NCBI GenBank assembly: GCA_043805355.1
Contig: JAZDIB010000017.1
Span: forward strand, 1-38,069
DNA: 38,069 bases
DNA from: JAHJRN01 sp043805355
GTDB taxonomy: Bacteria; Patescibacteriota; Patescibacteriia; 2-12-FULL-60-25
Direction: 5' to 3'
Each line of letters begins with the position of its first letter. Position 1 is the first letter of the stretch. Shown piece after piece: positions 21,442-29,760 of this stretch. The notes under the pieces are model-generated. The model made no database searches and was not told the origin of the DNA. It was given only the letters and a program-made list of their open reading frames with translations. Position numbers and translations under genes: made by a program.

Positions 21442-21453
21442 TCGAACGGTTGG

Positions 21454-21487
21454 AAAGAGCCCCCCGCCGATGGTGGGGGGCTTTCGT
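21454..21487 (+). terminator. Terminator of the HU gene
   Basis: GCCCCCC (21459-21465)/GGGGGGC (21475-21481) with a short inner loop, flanked by AAAG and CTTTCG. Confidence 0.75.
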
Positions 21488-21515
21488 TTGCTCGGACGGT
21501 CGGCCGGGGTACACT
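21487..21515 (+). promoter_or_regulatory. Promoter of the guanylate-kinase-like gene
   Basis: TTTGCT or TTGCTC (from 21487/21488), spacer 17 or 16 bases, then TACACT (21510-21515). The ATG at 21522 follows after 6 bases, so the mRNA should be leaderless. Confidence 0.5.
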
Positions 21516-21521
21516 GTCGGC

Positions 21522-22103
21522 ATGTCCATCCTCATCGTCACGTGCGGCCCGGCCGGGATCGGGAAGACCACGCAGATGCAGAAGCTCATCGAACGCGACC
21601 GTCGGCGGTTCGGGGCGGTCATGAGCGTGACCACGCGTCAGCGCCGCAGCGCGGAGGACGGCGAATGGTACCGGTTCGTGTCGCGCGAGACGGCGGACGC
21701 GTTCGATCCGGCGGACGTCATCTCCAAGCTTACGTATCACAACGAGCTGTACGTCCTACTGAAGTCCGAGATCGACAAGGCGCTCACGTCCGTACCCATC
21801 GTGTTCATGGCACTCGAACCGGACGCGGTGGTGTTGCTCCGTTCGAACGCCATCAGACATGCGCTCGTCTGCTGCAAGGTCGGGGATATGGCGAAGCTCG
21901 AGGAGCGCCTCCAGAAGAGGGGATTCGCCGGTGACGACCTCGCGCGCGAGAAGGCCGAAGCGGAGGCGTATCCGTATCCGCCGCAGGATTCGTCGTGGCC
22001 GCAGGCGGATGCGGTGCTCGGCTCCGACGCGGGGGACGAAACGGCGTTCCTCGCCGCGGTGAAGACGCTCGCCGGAAACCTGTTCCCGCACTCCCTTGAG
22101 TGA
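21522..22103 (+). CDS. Guanylate-kinase-like P-loop protein
   Basis: The 193-residue protein begins with a Walker A motif (VTCGPAGIGKTTQMQ; Gly9 to Lys15). It continues with VMSVTTRQRRSAEDGEWYRF and VSRETADAF, which align with the guanylate kinase GMP-binding region SxTTRxxRxGExxGxxYxF and VSxxEF. The later YHNELYVLLKSEIDKAL is equivalent to the usual HGNxYGTxxxxVxxxL segment but departs from it: the Gly-Thr pair is missing. It may phosphorylate GMP, or may have diverged to another nucleotide. The C-terminus is acidic and Pro/Tyr-rich (YPYPPQDSSW). The start at 21522 is chosen from the promoter. Whether a canonical gmk exists elsewhere cannot be seen. Confidence 0.65.
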   Translation: MSILIVTCGPAGIGKTTQMQKLIERDRRRFGAVMSVTTRQRRSAEDGEWYRFVSRETADAFDPADVISKLTYHNELYVLLKSEIDKALTSVPIVFMALEPDAVVLLRSNAIRHALVCCKVGDMAKLEERLQKRGFAGDDLAREKAEAEAYPYPPQDSSWPQADAVLGSDAGDETAFLAAVKTLAGNLFPHSLE

Positions 22104-22118
22104 TACCCTGACGTCGCT

Positions 22119-22634
22119 GTGCCACGGACCCTCATCGCCTCCGCGCCCCGTCGCCGGACGGACCCGCCCGAAGGGGTGTGCATCGTGACGGCGTCCGCGG
22201 AATTCGTGTCGCTCTGGGGCGCGGTCCTGCTCGCGCTCTGCACGCTGTTCACGGCCGCGCTCCTGAGCACGCTCCTCGCGCGCTCCGGGACCGACGTCCA
22301 GCGCATCATCGCGGCTGTCCTATCCGTCGCGACGTGGATCTACTTCCTGAACGCGGTCACGGAGCGGCTCTCGCTCTGCGGCTCGACGCTCACGTTCGCC
22401 TCCGTCGTCGGACGCGGACGGAGCATCGCGCTCGACGACCTCGACGCGATGGTCCTCACGCACGAAGGGCTGAACCTCGACCGCGGCATGGAATCCATCG
22501 AGTTCCGGATGCGCGGCGGACGGAGGGAGAAGCTCGCGCTCGGCCCCTGCTGGCGCCGCGAGTCGCTCGATGGATTCGTCCGATCCGTGGACCGGGCGCT
22601 CAAGGCACGCATCGCGACAGACCTGAACCCATGA
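22119..22634 (+). CDS. Two-helix membrane protein of unknown function, PH-like tail
   Basis: The 171-residue product starts at GTG 22119 (in-frame GTGs at 22176 and 22185 are alternatives). It has two adjacent hydrophobic helices (about 29-53, VSLWGAVLLALCTLFTAALL, and 64-80, IIAAVLSVATWIYFL) and then a cytoplasmic domain. That domain has strands resembling bacterial PH-like domains: LTFASVVGRGRSIALDDLDA, IEFRMRGGRREKLALG, then a helix LDGFVRSVDRALKARI. PH-like domains often anchor membrane assemblies; the function here is unknown. Its TGA overlaps the next ATG (ATGA), coupling it to the LOG-family gene. Confidence in the frame is good; confidence in the exact start is low. Confidence 0.6.
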   Translation: MPRTLIASAPRRRTDPPEGVCIVTASAEFVSLWGAVLLALCTLFTAALLSTLLARSGTDVQRIIAAVLSVATWIYFLNAVTERLSLCGSTLTFASVVGRGRSIALDDLDAMVLTHEGLNLDRGMESIEFRMRGGRREKLALGPCWRRESLDGFVRSVDRALKARIATDLNP

Positions 22635-23407
22635 ACCCCTTCACGTCAAAACCTATGAAGACACCGAAGAAGCCTGCTGCCCGCACGCCCGCGAAGACCG
22701 ACGCCAAACGGTTTGCCTCGTGGCTGCACGAGCCCGCGACCGAGAAGGTCCCGTCCGAGGAACGTCCGTTCACGGAAAATCCGCAGTGGCGCGTCTTCCG
22801 CATCATGGCGGAATTCATCGAAGGATTCGAGTTCCTCTCGAAGCTCGAGAAGGAAGTCACGATCTTCGGGAGCGCGAGGACCATGCCGGACGATCCGTAC
22901 TACAAGGTCGCGCAGGAGCTCGGCGGCCTGCTCGGCAAGGGCGGGTTCACCACCATCACGGGCGGTGGGCCGGGCATCATGGAAGCCGCGAACCGGGGGG
23001 CGTTCGAGGCGGGCGGCACGTCGGTCGGCCTCGACATCGAGCTTCCCAAAGGGCAGCGCCGCAACGAATACGCGGACAAGGCCATGGGGTTCCACTACTT
23101 CTTCACGCGCAAGGTCATGCTTTCGGCCTCGGCGCAGGCCTATGTCTTCTTTCCGGGCGGATTCGGCACGCTCGACGAGATGACCGAGATGATCACGCTC
23201 ATCCAGACCGGGAAGATCCCGCGCGAGGTGCCGCTCATCCTCGTCGGCCGTGAATACTGGCAGCCGTTCCTCGATTGGATCGACGTGACCGTGTGCAAGA
23301 AACACGGAAACGTACACAAAGAGGACGTCGCCATCATGCGCGTCGTCGACACGGCGAAGGAGGCATACGCCATCATCCGGAAGACGGGCGAACGCGACTT
23401 CGGCTAG
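22631..23407 (+). CDS. LOG-family nucleotide phosphoribohydrolase-like protein
   Basis: The family (formerly lysine-decarboxylase-like, TIGR00730) includes enzymes that release the base from nucleoside 5'-monophosphates. The 258-residue protein has a Lys/Pro/Ala-rich N-terminal extension of about 45 residues. A Rossmann-like core follows, with VTIFGSARTMPDDP, GGGPGIMEAANRGA (phosphate-binding loop), and the hallmark PGGFGTLDEMTE (PGGxGTxxE), whose Glu is catalytic. Both motifs are intact. The ATG at 22631 overlaps the stop of the upstream membrane-protein gene. The substrate cannot be deduced; the family covers cytokinin-like and other nucleotides. It ends at the bidirectional terminator shared with rpmB. 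Confidence 0.9.
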   Translation: MNPFTSKPMKTPKKPAARTPAKTDAKRFASWLHEPATEKVPSEERPFTENPQWRVFRIMAEFIEGFEFLSKLEKEVTIFGSARTMPDDPYYKVAQELGGLLGKGGFTTITGGGPGIMEAANRGAFEAGGTSVGLDIELPKGQRRNEYADKAMGFHYFFTRKVMLSASAQAYVFFPGGFGTLDEMTEMITLIQTGKIPREVPLILVGREYWQPFLDWIDVTVCKKHGNVHKEDVAIMRVVDTAKEAYAIIRKTGERDFG

Positions 23408-23416
23408 GGATACGGA

Positions 23417-23438
23417 AAGGCCGCCCTTAGGCGGCCTT
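23417..23438. terminator. Bidirectional terminator shared by the LOG-family gene and rpmB
   Basis: AAGGCCGCC (23417-23425), loop CTTA, GGCGGCCTT (23430-23438). On the minus strand the stem includes the last codons and the TAA stop of rpmB (23427-23429). Confidence 0.7.
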
Positions 23439-23672
23439 GCGTGCGGCGGTCTTCGCCGCTTTCTTGCGTCGTTTCGTCAGGCGCGTGCCCTTGGCGATAT
23501 CCGCGAATTTCTTGAGGGTCTTCAGCGTCCGGGCGGAAACACGGACTTTCGCGCCGCCGACGCGAAGCGTCTGGAGGTTGACTTCCTGCTTCCGTTTGGT
23601 CGCGATGTTGGAGTGGCTCCGGGAATTGCCGACGTTGGCGCGCTTGCCCGTGAGCATGTCGATGCGAGACAT
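23427..23672 (-). CDS. rpmB: Ribosomal protein bL28
   Basis: This 81-residue basic protein of the large subunit has the bL28 signature: a start of CxxTGKR type without cysteine (MSRIDMLTGKRANVGNSRSH), SNIATKRKQEVNLQTLRV, and the Lys/Arg-rich helix VSARTLKTLKKFADIAKG. The C-terminus is an extra Ala/Lys/Arg-rich tail. The start at 23672 gives the family N-terminus; the longer frame upstream does not match. The promoter on the minus strand (TTGACT-17-TATCTT, 23702-23730) overlaps the divergent M50 promoter. No Shine-Dalgarno sequence is present; T precedes the ATG. Confidence 0.93.
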   Translation of the reverse strand: MSRIDMLTGKRANVGNSRSHSNIATKRKQEVNLQTLRVGGAKVRVSARTLKTLKKFADIAKGTRLTKRRKKAAKTAARKAA

Positions 23673-23701
23673 AGGTGGATACGGATGATTCGGTCGCTGA
23701 A

Positions 23702-23730
23702 AGATAGCGGAATGCGTTGACCGAGTCAAG
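23702..23730 (-). promoter_or_regulatory. rpmB promoter
   Basis: On the minus strand TTGACT (23725-23730), 17 bases, TATCTT (23702-23707). It overlaps the plus-strand TTGACC (23718-23723) of the divergent gene, the two forming the palindrome TTGACCGAGTCAA. Confidence 0.7.
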
Positions 23731-23746
23731 TGCGGATGGGACAATC
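23718..23746 (+). promoter_or_regulatory. Probable promoter of the M50 protease operon
   Basis: TTGACC (23718-23723), 17 bases, GACAAT (23741-23746); divergent from and overlapping the rpmB promoter. Confidence 0.45.
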
Positions 23747-23776
23747 CGGCCGGCGGCGGACCCCTGTCGCCTGAGT

Positions 23777-24412
23777 ATGCTGAACCTCCTCTTTCGGGAC
23801 CCCCTCATGTTCGTGGTCTGGGTCCTCGCCGTCCTCATCGCGCTTTCGGTGCATGAGTTTTCGCATGCCCTCGCGGGGACGCTCCTCGGGGACCCGACGG
23901 CCAAGCGTCTCGGTCGCCTGACGTTGAACCCCATCGCGCACATCGACCCCTTCGGCCTCATCGCGCTCGTCACGGTCGGGTTCGGATGGGGGAAACCCGT
24001 TCCCTACAATCCGTACAACCTCCGTGACCATAGATGGGGGCCGGTGAAAGTCGCACTCGCGGGTCCGGCCATGAACCTCGCCGTGGCGGTCGTCCTCGGG
24101 TTCATCCTGCGTTTCCTCGGGCCCGTGCTCGGCGAGACGAATCTCCTCATCCAGTTCCTGTACCTGAGCGTCTACCTCAACGTCGCGCTCCTGCTCTTCA
24201 ACCTGCTGCCGCTTCCGCCGCTCGACGGATCGAAACTGCTCCTCTCATCCCTGAGCGCGCCGAAGTGGATCGGTCTCCGCACTTGGCTCGAGACGCGAGG
24301 GTCGTGGCTGCTCATCGGGCTGATCGTGGCGGACATGGCGCTCGGCCTCAACCTGTTCGGCGCGCTGTTCAGCCTCACGGACGGGTTTATCCGCATCATC
24401 GTCGAGATATGA
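23777..24412 (+). CDS. Site-2 protease family (M50) intramembrane metalloprotease
   Basis: The 211-residue polytopic protein is a minimal S2P-like protease. Residues His26-Glu27-x-x-His30 (VHEFSHALAG) in the first helix region give the zinc site. NLLPLPPLDGSKLL later supplies the N-x-x-P-x-x-x-L-D-G motif with the third ligand Asp. About six hydrophobic segments are visible, with no PDZ domain. Such short M50 proteins (YwhC/Rip-like) cleave membrane-bound regulators; the substrate is unknown. TGA overlaps the ATG of the next gene, a polytopic membrane protein, so the two are coupled and may act together. The start at 23777 places the HExxH helix at the usual position. Confidence 0.9.
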   Translation: MLNLLFRDPLMFVVWVLAVLIALSVHEFSHALAGTLLGDPTAKRLGRLTLNPIAHIDPFGLIALVTVGFGWGKPVPYNPYNLRDHRWGPVKVALAGPAMNLAVAVVLGFILRFLGPVLGETNLLIQFLYLSVYLNVALLLFNLLPLPPLDGSKLLLSSLSAPKWIGLRTWLETRGSWLLIGLIVADMALGLNLFGALFSLTDGFIRIIVEI

Positions 24413-25983
24413 CGAGGGCATCGTCGTCGCCGTACGCATCCATCGCGACGGTGTGGGGGAGTGTCGTCACGGGGAGTCTCGTCATCGCGTTACAGGCCTC
24501 TCAACAGGTCCCGTCCTTGCTCACAGTCGTCGTTCAGAGACCTATCGCCATCGCGGTCGCGCTTCTCGCGGCATGTCTGTGCGCCACGGTCGTCCTACGG
24601 AGATCGTTCGCCGATGTCTGGGCGGATGCCCTGCGCGCGCTTCCGCTCGCGACGGGCATCGGCGTCCTCGTGTCGTGGATCGGCGTCTGGAACGACGGCA
24701 GCGGAGCCATCCCGACCTCGCTCGCGGACGCGCTCCGGTTCGTCGCGACCGCCAGCGTCCTTCCCGCGTCCATCGGTCCGGATGCGTTCGTGCGGACCGT
24801 TCTCCTCGTCTCCGTCGTCAGCCTCGCGGTCCGTGCCTGGCGGTCCAGGCCGTCCCACGTTCGTCCTGTCGCCGTGGGTCTCGTCGCGTGGATCGTCGGC
24901 GCGTCCGTCCTGCTCGTGCAGACATGGATGGCATTCGCGAGCGCGGTGGCGCGCGACCTTCCGCTCGCGCACGCGGAAGACGCGATGCGAGCCCTCGGCG
25001 CCTCGCACATGGATGCCTATTGGTCGAGTTTCCAGGCGGACCGGTTCTTCGCGGGCGTCGGCAGGCAACTCGAAACGTCGACGCTCCTCTCGTCGTCGAG
25101 CCTCCTGTACCTCGTCGGTATCCTTCTTATCCTCCTCGTCGCGTTCACATCTTCCTGCTGGTCGCGGCGTGACGTGCGGCGCGCTCTCCTCGGAAGGATC
25201 TTCGCCGCCGACACCTTCGCGTCCGTGGTCCTCCTGTCCGCGGTCATCTGTGGCGTCATCGCCGGATCCATGGCGCAGCGGCGCACGTGGACCGCATTGG
25301 ACGCGGTTCCGTTCGTCCTGCTCGCCGTAGTCGCGTTCGCGTGGACCGCGCGCTTCCTGCTCGGACGGGAGATCGATCGGCTACCTACGGATAAGATGTC
25401 GCATCCGGAGCGTCCGCTCGCGTCCGGTCTCGTCACCGTTGAGGACGTCCGTTCGACCATCGAGGTCCTCTCGGTCGTCGCCGTGGTCGGTGCGACGCTC
25501 CTCGGATGGCCAGTCCTGCTCACGGTCCTGGCCTTGACGGTCCTCGGCGAGGCGTCGTCGGCATGGATGCGGTCCCCGTGGGGGCGAGGTATCTCGTACG
25601 GCGCGTTCGCGGCGTTCATGGTCGCGGCGGGCGGACTCGTCTCGTCGCGCACGGTCCGGTTCCCGTACCTGCTCGAACGCTTCGAGGTGACGTGGGCCGT
25701 CGTCGCCGCGTCCGTCCCGATCCTCGCCATCGCCGCCGTCGTCGCGAGTCACGCGGCCTCCGGATGGAAGCGCTTCCTTCCGTTCGGGGTCGTCGGCCTC
25801 GTCGGATGCGTCATCGCCGCCGCCGCGCGTCTCCCCATCGCCCTCGCCGCCTTGGCCCTCGTCCTCCTCGTCCTGTACCGTTTCCGGAAGCATCAGGATA
25901 TTTGGCGAACATATGCCCTTTTCGGCCTGTTTGCGTACGGATGGGCCGTCACGGCCGCGGCCCTTCTCGTCATGCGGCGTTGA
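24409..25983 (+). CDS. Polytopic membrane protein of unknown function, 524 residues
   Basis: I do not recognise this protein. It has about 12 hydrophobic segments separated by short loops and a single larger loop at about 175-215 (LPLAHAEDAMRALGASHMDA and FFAGVGRQLETS), then a middle cytoplasmic loop near 318-340 with DRLPTDKMSHPERPLASG. The second half resembles a row of closely spaced helices, as in UbiA- or flippase-like carriers, but it lacks the paired Asp motifs expected of UbiA enzymes. The ATG overlaps the TGA of the M50 gene, so they form one operon. It may be a substrate or partner of the protease; this is inference from the coupling alone. Confidence 0.75.
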   Translation: MTRASSSPYASIATVWGSVVTGSLVIALQASQQVPSLLTVVVQRPIAIAVALLAACLCATVVLRRSFADVWADALRALPLATGIGVLVSWIGVWNDGSGAIPTSLADALRFVATASVLPASIGPDAFVRTVLLVSVVSLAVRAWRSRPSHVRPVAVGLVAWIVGASVLLVQTWMAFASAVARDLPLAHAEDAMRALGASHMDAYWSSFQADRFFAGVGRQLETSTLLSSSSLLYLVGILLILLVAFTSSCWSRRDVRRALLGRIFAADTFASVVLLSAVICGVIAGSMAQRRTWTALDAVPFVLLAVVAFAWTARFLLGREIDRLPTDKMSHPERPLASGLVTVEDVRSTIEVLSVVAVVGATLLGWPVLLTVLALTVLGEASSAWMRSPWGRGISYGAFAAFMVAAGGLVSSRTVRFPYLLERFEVTWAVVAASVPILAIAAVVASHAASGWKRFLPFGVVGLVGCVIAAAARLPIALAALALVLLVLYRFRKHQDIWRTYALFGLFAYGWAVTAAALLVMRR

Positions 25984-25988
25984 AGGTA

Positions 25989-26018
25989 TTGACGATTTTC
26001 GCTTATCGTTGCTATATT
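25989..26018 (+). promoter_or_regulatory. Promoter of the str operon
   Basis: TTGACG (25989-25994), 18 bases, TATATT (26013-26018). The rpsL ATG is 16 bases past the -10. Confidence 0.65.
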
Positions 26019-26034
26019 TCGGCGCACGACATAC

Positions 26035-26469
26035 ATGCCTACTATCAACCAACTCGTCCGACGGCCCCGCCGATCGGCCACGGTCAAGTCCAAGAGCCCC
26101 GCGCTCCAGTTCTCGCTCGACACGTTGCATCGGAAGCGGACGACGCTTTCGCGCGGCGCGGCGTTCAAGCGCGGCGTGTGCGTGAAGGTGAAGACCATGA
26201 CCCCGAAGAAGCCGAACTCCGCGCTCCGGAAGATCGCACGCGTGCGTCTCTCGAACGGCATGGAAGTGAACGCGTACATCCCGGGCGAAGGGCACAACCT
26301 CCAGGAGCACTCCATCGTGCTCATCCGCGGCGGTCGCGTGAAGGACCTTCCGGGCGTCCGCTACCACATCGTGCGCGGCGTGTACGACACGCAGGGCGTC
26401 CAAGGTCGCCGACGCGGCCGCTCCATCTACGGAGCGAAGCGTCCTAAGGAAGCGAAAGCGAAGAAATAA
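26035..26469 (+). CDS. rpsL: Ribosomal protein uS12
   Basis: The 144-residue protein of the small-subunit decoding centre has the family start PTINQLVRRPR, the decoding-loop motif TPKKPNSALRKIARV with the conserved Lys-Lys-Pro-Asn, and GGRVKDLPGVRYH with the Pro-Gly-Val loop. The C-terminal tail AKRPKEAKAKK is typical. It is slightly longer than the E. coli protein because of a basic insertion after residue 12. It is the first gene of the str operon, with its own promoter. The ATG has C at -1 and no Shine-Dalgarno sequence. It is followed after 3 bases by rpsG. Confidence 0.98.
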   Translation: MPTINQLVRRPRRSATVKSKSPALQFSLDTLHRKRTTLSRGAAFKRGVCVKVKTMTPKKPNSALRKIARVRLSNGMEVNAYIPGEGHNLQEHSIVLIRGGRVKDLPGVRYHIVRGVYDTQGVQGRRRGRSIYGAKRPKEAKAKK

Positions 26470-26472
26470 CGT

Positions 26473-26940
26473 ATGCGCGGCAAACCAGCACCCCGTCGGA
26501 AGATCATGAACGACCCGAAGTACGGCTCGCCCGTGCTTTCGAAGTTCATCAACTACATCATGAAGGGCGGGAAGAAGTCCGTGGCGCAGCGCGTCGTCTA
26601 CGGGGCCTACGACATCATCGAGGAGAAGGTCAAGAAGCCGCCGCACGAGGTGTTCGAGCTCGCGCTCGTCAACGTGTCGCCGTCGCTCGAGGTCAAGTCC
26701 AAGCGCGTCGGAGGCGCCAACTACCAGATCCCGATGCAGGTGCGCGCCGAGCGCCGCCAGCAGCTCGCGTTCCGTTGGCTCATCGGGGCCGCGCGGTCCA
26801 AGAAGGGTCGCCCCATGGCGGAGAAGCTCGCCGGCGAGATCATGGCCGCGGCAGAGAATACGGGCGACGCCGTCAAGAAGAAGATGGACGTCCAGCGCAT
26901 GGCCGAAGCCAACCGCGCCTTCGCGCACTTCGCGCGCTGA
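26473..26940 (+). CDS. rpsG: Ribosomal protein uS7
   Basis: This 155-residue protein nucleates assembly of the 30S head. Visible family motifs are the basic start RGKPAPRRKIMNDPKYGS, KFINYIMKGGKKSVAQRVVY, RVGGANYQIPMQV and the C-terminal helix AEANRAFAHFAR. The length is standard. It follows rpsL after 3 bases. The 126-base gap to fusA carries a repeat element, unusual inside a str operon. T precedes the ATG and no Shine-Dalgarno sequence is present. Confidence 0.98.
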   Translation: MRGKPAPRRKIMNDPKYGSPVLSKFINYIMKGGKKSVAQRVVYGAYDIIEEKVKKPPHEVFELALVNVSPSLEVKSKRVGGANYQIPMQVRAERRQQLAFRWLIGAARSKKGRPMAEKLAGEIMAAAENTGDAVKKKMDVQRMAEANRAFAHFAR

Positions 26941-26979
26941 CGCCGGTATGGATGACGATACCGTCAAAGCCGTACAAGC

Positions 26980-27048
26980 TGTCATCCTGAGCGGAGCGAA
27001 GGATCTTCCGAATATTTTCGAAGGATCTTCGTCGGACTCAGGATGACA
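26980..27048. repeat. Palindromic repeat between rpsG and fusA
   Basis: The outer ends TGTCATCCTGAG (26980-26991) and CTCAGGATGACA (27037-27048) are perfect inverted repeats of 12 bases. Inside, GAAGGATCTTC occurs twice. The CCTGAG/GGATCTTC words are shared with the family B elements, so it may be a shorter relative. Confidence 0.7.
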
Positions 27049-27066
27049 TTTCGATATCATAAACAT

Positions 27067-29148
<2,082 letters not shown>

Positions 29149-29149
29149 G

Positions 29150-29185
29150 AACGGAAGGGCGGGCCATGTGCCCGCCTTTTTCGTT
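29150..29185 (+). terminator. Terminator of the str operon
   Basis: GGCGGGC (29158-29164)/GCCCGCC (29170-29176), loop CATGT, then TTTTT. It begins within 10 bases of the fusA stop. Confidence 0.85.
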
Positions 29186-29192
29186 CTTCCAC

Positions 29193-29222
29193 TTGCGCCC
29201 TCCGTCTCCGTCCTGTTAGATA
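29193..29222 (+). promoter_or_regulatory. Promoter of the antitoxin-like gene
   Basis: TTGCGC (29193-29198), 18 bases, TAGATA (29217-29222), 8 bases before the ATG at 29231. Confidence 0.5.
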
Positions 29223-29230
29223 CCCTCGAT

Positions 29231-29608
29231 ATGTCATTGCAACGCGTCCTCGAGACGGCTCGTAAGACCGGGACCCCCGTCATCCTGACGGATATGGCCG
29301 GGCGTGAGCCGATGGTCATCCTCCCGTTGGAGCAGTTCGAAGCCATGGCCGGCATCGCGACGGAGACGTCGAAACCCGCCCATCGTTCGCCTGTGGCCTC
29401 CCAGGAATCGCGTCCGTCGACCAAAAAGCATGATCTTGAGGTCGTGGACGAGGCCTTCGCGGACCTGGCGGCTGAGCGCCTGAAGAGTCATGTGGAGCAG
29501 GTAGCTGTCCAGATCGAATCCATGGCCGAACGACGGTCGGAAAAGGCCGAAATTCCGCTAGAAGAGCGGTTTTATCTGGAGCCGGAGGAGGATAAAGGGG
29601 CGGTCTGA
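29231..29608 (+). CDS. Phd/YefM antitoxin-like small protein between fusA and tuf
   Basis: This 125-residue protein starts with a segment that resembles type II antitoxins of the Phd/YefM fold: LQRVLETARKTGTPVILTD followed by REPMVILPLEQFEAMAG, comparable to the xxPVxITxxGKPxAVLxSxxxYExL pattern. The rest is a charged, helical region (VDEAFADLAAERLKSHVEQVAV, then EERFYLEPEED). No toxin gene is adjacent. The gene has its own promoter and terminator (29640-29680), so it is a separate unit inside the str-tuf region. It could be a solitary DNA-binding regulator rather than an antitoxin. The start at 29231 is chosen from the promoter spacing and T at -1. Confidence 0.55.
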   Translation: MSLQRVLETARKTGTPVILTDMAGREPMVILPLEQFEAMAGIATETSKPAHRSPVASQESRPSTKKHDLEVVDEAFADLAAERLKSHVEQVAVQIESMAERRSEKAEIPLEERFYLEPEEDKGAV

Positions 29609-29639
29609 ATCAGGCTCTCCGACATCGAAGAACCTAGAT

Positions 29640-29680
29640 GACCCGGGCCGGTAGGTCCGGGTCTTGCGTCATTTTTTTGG
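29640..29680 (+). terminator. Terminator overlapping the tuf promoter
   Basis: GACCCGG (29640-29646) pairs with CCGGGTC (29657-29663), followed after a few bases by a run of seven T at 29672-29678. The tract overlaps the tuf -35 and spacer. Confidence 0.65.
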
Positions 29681-29692
29681 CTCTGCTATAGT
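29664..29692 (+). promoter_or_regulatory. Promoter of tuf and probably the S10 operon
   Basis: TTGCGT (29664-29669), 17 bases, TATAGT (29687-29692). The leader is about 62 bases, with a weak hairpin AGACC/GGTCT at 29726-29743. It is one of the closest matches to consensus here. Confidence 0.75.
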
Positions 29693-29760
29693 CCTACCGC
29701 TTATACAAGCCATTAATGTACATATAGACCCTTTTTGAGGTCTTTCTATCTCATTCTCGT

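Noticed and set aside
29699..29760. A riboswitch or attenuator in the tuf leader.
   Set aside because: Only a weak 5-bp hairpin is visible and the leader is about 62 bases; there is not enough structure to claim a regulator.
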